In this document: piece by piece, positions 19,096 to 25,057 of the stretch
Layout of the letters: each line of letters starts with the position of its first letter
How positions within the stretch are numbered: the stretch's first letter is position 1
NCBI GenBank assembly: GCA_015680685.1
Contig: MNCI01033497.1
Coordinates: 1 to 25,057, forward strand
Reading direction: 5' to 3'
Length of the DNA stretch: 25,057 nt
From: Gnetum montanum
Lineage: Eukaryota > Streptophyta > Gnetopsida > Gnetales > Gnetaceae
Program-made: the position numbers and the translations under genes
Notes under the pieces: generated by a model
What the model was told of the DNA's origin: nothing
The model's input: only the letters and a program-made list of their open reading frames with translations
The model's database searches: none

Positions 19096-19569
19096 GAATG
19101 GCTTCCAAGGTTTCTGATCTAGATCTGGCCCTGGATCTGGTTCTCGTGTCAGTTTTGGGACATCTGCCACTTCTACTGGCTACGTGCAGAATTGCGCCCG
19201 CGCCCCTGCAAACCAGCAACACGCGTTTTCTGGCGCACAGGGCAACGCACGCCTGCCTGCAACATCGGCGGCCCTTAGTCCGGCAGCTTCAACTTTGGCC
19301 AAAACAGCAATAGTGATTTTCAGTGAGCAGCGCCATAGAAATTGTGGATAATCACTCGGATCTGCAAACGAAGGCAGAGCGAGGAACGGAGATTGCATCG
19401 GATCAGATCAGGGCACCCTAGCAGATCTCTGGCAGATCTCGCTGCCTGTGAGATCGAATCGGATCAAGGCACCTTTGCAGATTTCAGGCTGATCTTGCTG
19501 CCTGTTCTATTTTGTGATCGCAGAAGAGAAGGCTCTCTGACCTGTTTTAGATTAGCTCCTTCGGTTGCC
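19096..19569 (+). promoter_or_regulatory. 5' UTR of the LINE, probably with internal promoter
   Basis: This is 474 bases from the target-site duplication to the ORF1 ATG. It is GC-rich, with a degenerate tandem duplication of about 61 bases: ATCGGATCAGATCAGGGCAC at 19397 and ATCGGATCAAGGCACC at 19458, each followed by a CAGAT...CTGCCTGT stretch. LINEs normally carry their promoter in the 5' UTR, so promoter activity here is inferred from position only. Open frames inside it start at non-ATG codons or show no domain. Confidence 0.6.
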
Positions 19570-20619
19570 ATGTCGCCAAATGGTGGCTCCCCTTCTTCCG
19601 AGCCATTCTACGAGCTTCCTGATGATTTGTTTGAATCTATCACCCACAACATTTCTAGCAGGTATGTCTTTGTGCAAATTTTAGGCTACCTGCCCCGCTC
19701 TTCTAGCTTTTTGCATCATGTCAACTCTGTTTGGAAAGATCGTGGTTTGATAGCTTCACATGTTCGCTATTTATCTAATTCTTTTCTACTTGTTGAGTTT
19801 ATTAACTCAGAGATGGTCTCTGAATTTCCTAGCATTAGTGTCTTTCACCATCGTCATGCTTTATTGATTATTCGCAAGTGGTCTCCTTCTCTCAACCCAA
19901 CTTCTCCTGAATTTCGGAAAGTCCCTTGTTTTGTAGAGTTACCGAATCTCCCCTTTATTTTCGAAAGAGTTGAAAGAGATGTTGTGTCTCGCCTTGGATT
20001 AATCAAACACACTGAATCCTTAGGTACACCTAGTGGCCTTCGCAGGACTCGATATATGATTGAAGTGGACTTAGACTCTCTTAAATGAGAACTTATTTTG
20101 TGTGCAGGTAGAATTAACTATATGCAAAAGGTGGTCTATTACAACCTTCCCAACTCTTGTCACTACTGCCACCAAGAGGGTCATATGTTTGTCTCATGCC
20201 CCTTTATGTTACGAAAGAAGGCAGCGCAAGCACGATCACAACAATCCTCCCCTACTGATCCTAAGGTTTCCTCTATTAGCAACAAGGCTCCTCCCACACC
20301 TAGGTCTCAAAGTAAGGTTACCAAAAAGCCACCTCCTCATGCTTCTTCATTAGCTAAGGGAAAACACCCATACGTTTTTACGGCTTCTAACAACCCTCCT
20401 ATTGATGATGACGGATTTCAAACAGTTCCCCTCAGTAGGAAACGTCGGGGTATGCCTTTTACCAACGACGTTACACTTCAGTCCAACCAATCCACTCAAA
20501 CTCTCTTACTCACCCACAATCCCTTTACTGCCATTGATCACAACCAGGAAATGATTTCTTTAGACATTGTTAACTCTGTAACTAGGGCGGGGGCCTCCTC
20601 CCCCTTCTCTGGATGTTAG
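19570..20619 (+). pseudogene. LINE ORF1: DUF4283-like and CCHC zinc knuckle RNA-binding protein
   Basis: The start is ATG 19570 (MSPNGGSPSSEPFYELPDDL). Codons about 30-172 resemble the DUF4283 domain of plant LINE ORF1 proteins, with IIRKWSPSLNPTSPEF in place of the usual 'L..W.P.F.P'. A perfect zinc knuckle, CHYCHQEGHMFVSC (C-x2-C-x4-H-x4-C), lies at 20158-20199. A basic, Ser/Pro-rich tail follows. The protein would bind element RNA and chaperone it with ORF2. One in-frame TGA at 20086-20088 (codon 173, probably an old CGA) splits the frame between the two domains. The end overlaps the ORF2 start in ATGTTAG. Confidence 0.85.
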
Positions 20620-23600
20620 TCTATTCTTGGAATGTTCGGGGCCTCTCCAATCACCTCCGAACACGGGTGGTCGATGCTTTTATTTGCTCTCGACCTTTGC
20701 TTCCTGACTTCCTTCTCCTGCAAGAGGTTAAAATTTCTACTCTAGATGCAATTATTGCAGGCAATAGCATCCTACCTGACTCTATTGTCTTTTTCACAAA
20801 TCATATTACTGGTCAAGGTGGTGCAGCCCTTATTATCAATAAATCCTAGTCTAACAAAATTCTCTCTCATGGTAGTCACACCTCTTTTGTTTGGGCTACT
20901 CTTCAAGGCGCGTTTGGTCCTTTCGACATTTGTAATATTTATGCTCCCACTACTCCTACCACTAGGGCCATTGTTTGGCAGTCTCTCCTTCATAGTTTGC
21001 CTAACCTTCCTTGGCTCTTTGGAGGTGATTTTAATATGATCGAACATCCTTATGATAAAGTTGGTGGAGCCTCTTCTCAACTTACCAGCCTTGAGCTTTC
21101 TAGTTGGAGTGATGTTAAGGAGCACTTTTGTCTCTCTGATGCTGCTAGCTCTAACGTGAATCGTGAAGGTTGGTTTACTTGGTCCAACCTTAGGATTGGT
21201 GCTGATCGCATTTGTGAGCGACTTGATCAATTTTATTTCTCTAGTTATTCCTCATGGTTTTTTGACAGTCATGTTAAGGTCCACCTTGATGCTACCCTCT
21301 CAGACCACTTTCNTAGTCATGTTAAGGTCCACCTTGATGCTACCCTCTCAGACCACTTTCCAATTTCTCTCACTTTGACCTTTGGTTCTAAATCTTTAGC
21401 TCAACATCGCCAACTTTTTCGCATGAATGCCTCTTTATTTCTTACTCCTTCTGGTAAAGGTCTTTTGACATCTCTTTGGAATGCAGAGAGAAGGCCATCA
21501 GGCAATTTAGGTTGGATTGACTGGTGGTTGCGTGCCACTTCTCGTATTCGCAACTTTGCTCGCTGGTTGGGCAAGCAATATGCTAAGAAACGTAGGTCTA
21601 TTGAGGCGAATGTTAGTTCTGAATTGCAACAACTTAACTCTGCACTTCAACATGACCCTTTTAATGTTGCTCTTCAACAACGGCTAACTTATGTTCGCTC
21701 AGTTAAACAAAAATGGGATATGTACTCTGCTAGAAGTGCTCTCATCAAGAGTCGTCTCAACTGGTTAAAAATTGAGGGAGAACCCTGTAAAGAGTTCTTC
21801 AAATTTTTAAAGGGTAGAGGTACTTTCCCTACTATAGAACGTTTGGAAGTGAATGGCCAACTTACCTCCGATCCTCATGTTATAAATGGTTTTCTTGAAC
21901 AACATTTTCAATGCCTCTTTGTCTCCAATGGGTTTGATCAGGATGAGTTTGCTACTAACTCAGATCACCTACCTAGTATTGTCCATAGCAGTCACAATCA
22001 TCTTCTCGCTCAAGATATCTCTCTTTCTGAAATCAAGGCTGCTGTGTTTAGCCTGGCCAATGATAAAGCCCCTGGTTTTGATGGCATCCCCATTGAGTTT
22101 TTTAAGAATCATTGGGATATTGTGGGTTCAGACCTCTCTTATGTTTTTGCAGAAGCCATAAATCAACAGTCTCTCGGTCCTGAGTTAAATAGAGGTGTCA
22201 TCCGTCTTATTCCTAAAACAGGTGATCCTTCATTGATTGGTAACTGGCGTCCTATCACTCTCCTTAACTCTGTTTACAAGATTTTGGCTAAATGTCTTGC
22301 TAATAGACTGAAGCTAATTATCCCTCAGATCATTACCCCAATGCAAACAGGCTTTGTTAAGGGTAGGTATATTCTTGATAATGTTGTTGCGGCTTGGGAA
22401 GGTATGCAATGGGCCGAGGACTCCAATCAAAACATTGCTTTTCTTAAGCTTGATTATGCTAAAGCGTATGACAAAATTGAGTGGAAATTTGTTATTGCTT
22501 GCCTTCATAAATATGGTTTTCACATTAATTTTATTAAAATGGTGGAGACTCTTTTTGCCGACGCCAATGCCCTTGTGGCTACTAATGCTGGCTTAACTAA
22601 TTGCTTCAAGCTTGAGCGCTCTGTTAGGCAAGGTTGTCCTCTTGCTCCTTACCTCTTCATTCTTGCTGCGGACTTTCTGTGTCATGTTATTCATAAGGAT
22701 AAGGAACAAAATTTGCTTCAAGGTATTTTCATTGATCATAATGTTCCTTCCTTATTGAATATGCTTTTTGCTGATGACTCATTCTTTATGATAAAAAATG
22801 ATGCTCTTATTGCTGATCATCTTTTTTATATCATTGATCAATATTGTAGACTCTCTGGCTCTCAGATTAATTGGTTCAAATCTTCTATCTTTTGCAACAA
22901 AGAGGTTCAAGCCTGGGCATTGTCTAAGTCTTGGCAATTTTTAGGAAAGGATCAAGTTTTTAAGCTTCTTGGCATTCCCTTTTCCTTTGGCGGATCATCC
23001 AAAACATTATGGGATGTCACTGTGAAGAAACTTGAACAAAAGCTTAAGTGGAAGGAAAAGAAGCTATCTATGGCTGGTAAATTTATTGTCTGCAAGCATA
23101 TTCTCCAAGCTATCCATGTGTATTACTCTTCTTGTTGGGCTCCTAGCATCTCTGCTTATCGTCGCATTGATCAACTAGTCAAACACTTTCTTTGGAACAA
23201 CAGCCATACTAAGAAAGGATTTTGTCGAGTTGCTTGGAACGTCTGTACTTCTCATAAAGAAGACGGCGGTTTGGGCCTCATTAATTGCTACAAACAGGGC
23301 ATTGTGTTATGTGCCAAATGGATGGCCAAATGCTTATCTGGCTCTGAACCTTGGAAGCTTCTTTTCCTTAAACGCATACAGCTTGGGAAGCCCAAAGGTA
23401 GTAATTATTGGAATAATACTCATTTCCTTAACTGGATTCTTTTTCCCACTGGTATTACCATTTCTGGTTCTGTTGTCATCAAACACATTTGGAAGGCATG
23501 GTGTTATATCAGTCAGTTTTGGAACTTTAACACTATCACTATTTCTTCCTCTACACTTGATAAGCTTTCTCCTTGGTGGATTCCCATTCACAATGAACCT

Positions 23601-24389
23601 TGGGCCATTAAGCGTCCTCGTCTATGTAGCACTTGGGATAAGCTTGGCATCTCCTCCCTCTCCTCTCTTCGCATTCATAATCGTTGGATTACTTGGACTG
23701 AATGTCACCTTATTTACGGTATTAATGCTGCTCAAAAGTCTACCTTTTGTACGATTTTGGATAGCTTGAACAAAAGTGTTGTTATTCAAGACTCCCTTGG
23801 TGGTTTTTTAGATCTTTCTTGGATTTCTGGCCATCAAGTTTTTCCCTATCATTCTAAGATTGTTTACTCTCTTATTAATTCCACTACTAATATTTGGCCT
23901 AGATTCAACCATCTTTGGCAAGTTAATCTTAATGTGCAGGTTTGGAAGCAATGTATTCAGACTATTTGGACTACTCCTACTTCTTCAAAGATTCAACATT
24001 TTCTGTGGTATCTGATTCACCAAGGTCTTCCTGTGGGTGTTCGATGCTCTCATCTAGGGGTTCCTAACCTGCGATGTACTATTTGTCACAGAGAAGATGC
24101 ATTTACTCACTATTTTTTTTCTTGTCCCCTTGCTCATAGCTCTTGGATTTGGTGTGGCAGGGTTTTACAAGGTTTTTGACCAAGCTTGGATGAGGTTCTT
24201 TTTGGTGGCACTCCGCATCTTCAAGGCTCTTTGATTTATATCTGGTGTCGCCTTCGTCCCCTTATTCTCCATGCTATCTGGAAATTTCGTTGTAATGTGG
24301 TTTTTCAACGTGATTCTCCTACTAATATTCTCTCCTTGTCTATTCAAGGAGACATTGTTCAACAGCTAATGCTGCAATTGAGCTCTTGA
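20613..24389 (+). pseudogene. LINE ORF2: APE endonuclease, reverse transcriptase, zf-RVT
   Basis: The start is ATG 20613, in a different frame from ORF1 and overlapping its stop. The endonuclease (codons 1-250) shows WNVRGL, LLLQEVK (Glu38), GDFN (Asp139, Asn141), RLDQF and SDHFPISL. The RT (about codons 525-790) has LIPKTGDPSLIGNWRPITLL, KLDYAKAYD (Asp at 22452), RQGCPLAPYLF and FADD (22767-22778). The zf-RVT domain (23930-24170) has SKIQHFLWYLIHQGLP and C-x2-C...H...C. A tail with AIWKFRCNVVFQ ends at 24389. I see no RNase H. Two in-frame stops, TAG 20847 (codon 79) and TGA 24177 (codon 1189), break the 1259-codon frame. A 16-codon duplication with an N at 21313 is probably an assembly error. 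Confidence 0.9.
21267..21360 (+). repeat. Exact 46-bp duplication around a single N (likely assembly join)
   Basis: 21267-21312 and 21315-21360 are identical for 46 bases, separated by N and T at 21313-21314. The offset is 48 bases, so the ORF2 frame is kept. The duplicated part encodes SHVKVHLDATLSDHF, so the endonuclease S-D-H motif appears twice; the second copy continues into the expected PISL. One ambiguous base between identical ends is what an unmerged contig overlap looks like. Confidence 0.85.
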
Positions 24390-24577
24390 ACTTTTTCTCT
24401 CCCGTTTTTCCTAATTTCTTGTAGTTTCTCCTCTTTTGAGGTGAGCTTTTCCCCTTTGGCTGTTAATGTCTTCTTCTTTAAGACCTCTTCATCTTTTTGT
24501 CCCTTTCTTTTATCCCCTTTGTACTATTTTCTTTTTTCTCTATTAATTAAATTTATTTTTTGGGGTCCGACACCCCC
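24390..24577 (+). other. 3' UTR and 3' end of the LINE with terminal hairpin
   Basis: This is a pyrimidine-rich 3' UTR with many CTTTT and CTCC words, ending in TTAATTAAATTTATTTTTT. A 15-base perfect hairpin follows (GGGGT at 24562-24566, loop CCGAC, ACCCC at 24572-24576), one base before the target-site duplication. There is no poly(A) tail. A hairpin at the 3' end is used by the RT of some LINEs to recognise their RNA; that use is an inference here. Confidence 0.6.
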
Positions 24578-24595
24578 CCACTCGAGTGGCTGATT
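24578..24595. repeat. Target-site duplication, right copy, of the LINE
   Basis: CCACTCGAGTGGCTGATT, pairing with 19078-19095 with one mismatch. In minus reading this copy gives NQPLEW where the left copy gives NQPPEW. Proline fits the dioxygenase family better, so this copy is probably the changed one (a C-to-T transition on the minus strand). Confidence 0.8.
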
Positions 24596-24780
24596 CGGCC
24601 ACTTTGAGCAGTCGTGCCTCTGTGCTGGCATGGTGTCAAACAGGTAGAACTCGCGGATGGTGTTGTGGAGCAGGTCCATGATGCTGCCACGAGCATGGAA
24701 TCTGTTGCGGAATTGTGGAGGCATGGCCAGGAAAGCGCGTGAAATTTGATGCATTTGAGGAATGAGCTCTGTGTATTGAT
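24578..24780 (-). pseudogene. 2-oxoglutarate dioxygenase fragment, upstream piece
   Basis: The minus-strand frame is open across the piece: TELIPQMHQISRAFLAMPPQ, then NRFHARGSIMD, IREFYLFDTMPAQRHDCSKWPNQP. Plant 2-oxoglutarate dioxygenases (flavanone-3-hydroxylase and relatives) have in this order '.ELI.QM...SR.FFALPP', a variable glycine-containing stretch, 'REF..YF.YPA..RDYS.WPDKP' in the N-terminal domain. Similarity starts near 24780, possibly at an exon border; the sequence upstream is AT-rich. The LINE cuts the frame after the target site, and the remainder is at 18968-19095. The catalytic core is missing, so it is a non-functional fragment. The exact subfamily is not certain. Confidence 0.6.
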
Positions 24781-24795
24781 AGATTTCAAACATTA

Positions 24796-25057
24796 AATAA
24801 TATATATGGTGTTCTTCATTATCAATATTATTTTTATATTATTTCCTTTTTCACTTATTTAATTTTATCTTAAAAATTCATTTGATTTACATTTTTATTT
24901 TAGAAAAAAAATAACAATTAGTGCATATGCTAACTTATTAAGGTTGAATGATAATTTACCCCATTATCTATCTCCTTCCCGACGTAATCTTCTCCTATAT
25001 ACTTTGACTTTCCTGCAGCAAGTGATATATATCAGAGCATATCCTTTAATACATATG
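24796..25057. other. AT-rich right end, no gene seen
   Basis: Mostly A and T, with no open frame of note and no tRNA boxes. It could be an intron or the flank of the dioxygenase fragment. I looked for an inverted copy of the 59-bp repeat of 17430-17658 here and did not see one. Confidence 0.4.

Larger units (their letters stand above)
19096..24577 (+). mobile_element. L1-type LINE, near full length
   Basis: This is a non-LTR retrotransposon of the plant L1 group, flanked by an 18-bp target-site duplication. It has a GC-rich 5' UTR (19096-19569), ORF1 (19570-20619), ORF2 (20613-24389) and a short pyrimidine-rich 3' UTR (24390-24577). It moves by target-primed reverse transcription, in which the ORF2 endonuclease nicks DNA and the RT copies the element RNA. 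Only three in-frame stops are present and the target duplications differ by one base, so the insertion is much younger than the gypsy elements. No poly(A) tail is present. Confidence 0.9.

Noticed and set aside
21267-21360. Biological duplication of the endonuclease catalytic motif
   Set aside because: The exact identity and the N between copies point to an assembly join, in an element whose other parts have accumulated changes.
24524-24793. 89-codon minus-strand frame as an intact small gene
   Set aside because: Its C-terminal part runs into the LINE 3' UTR (…EWGGVGPQK). Only the part outside the LINE is dioxygenase-like, so it is a broken fragment.
1-25057. CRISPR arrays, bacterial operons, ribosome binding sites and riboswitches
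   Set aside because: All recognised content is plant nuclear repeats and gene fragments; no spaced direct-repeat array or prokaryotic gene layout is present.

Overview
The window reads as nuclear DNA of a land plant with a large, repeat-rich genome. The evidence is plant-type Ty3/gypsy retrotransposons of the Athila/Tat kind, a plant L1-type LINE, and fragments of plant gene families (a 2-oxoglutarate dioxygenase, a methyltransferase-like protein, a ubiquitin-interacting-motif protein). A gymnosperm is possible because of the old, heavily mutated repeats, but the sequence does not fix the species. No intact host gene was found.

Layout. 1-600 is AT-rich with no gene. 601-1410 is an unexplained GC- and CpG-rich block. 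About 1860-3589 (+) is the 3' end of one Athila/Tat-like element (A): an internally deleted third ORF followed by an LTR. 4157-11454 (-) is a long decayed element (B): 5' LTR, primer binding site, gag, protease, RT, RNase H and integrase, all broken, with no 3' LTR beside it. 12764-12835 is a tRNA-like SINE head. 12958 to about 15840 (-) is the 3' end of a third element (C): LTR, polypurine tract and third ORF. The C and A LTRs resemble each other more than either resembles B. A run of 28 C follows at 15896, and about 1.4 kb with nothing recognisable.

17430-19095 differs in character. It holds a 59-bp tandem repeat, a G-rich 43-bp tandem repeat, and then three unrelated gene fragments packed together: a methyltransferase-like fragment (+), the first exon of a UIM protein (+) and a 2-oxoglutarate dioxygenase exon (-). 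This mosaic looks like gene capture by a DNA transposon (Helitron or Pack-MULE type), although no termini of such an element were found.

A nearly full-length L1-type LINE (19096-24577, +) interrupts the dioxygenase fragment. An 18-bp target-site duplication with one mismatch flanks it, and the dioxygenase reading frame continues exactly across the junction (24578-24780 joins 18968-19095). The LINE carries ORF1 (DUF4283-like plus CCHC) and ORF2 (APE endonuclease, RT, zf-RVT). Only three in-frame stops break them, each explicable by one C-to-T change. A single N at 21313 lies between two identical 46-bp copies inside the endonuclease domain and is most likely an assembly artefact.
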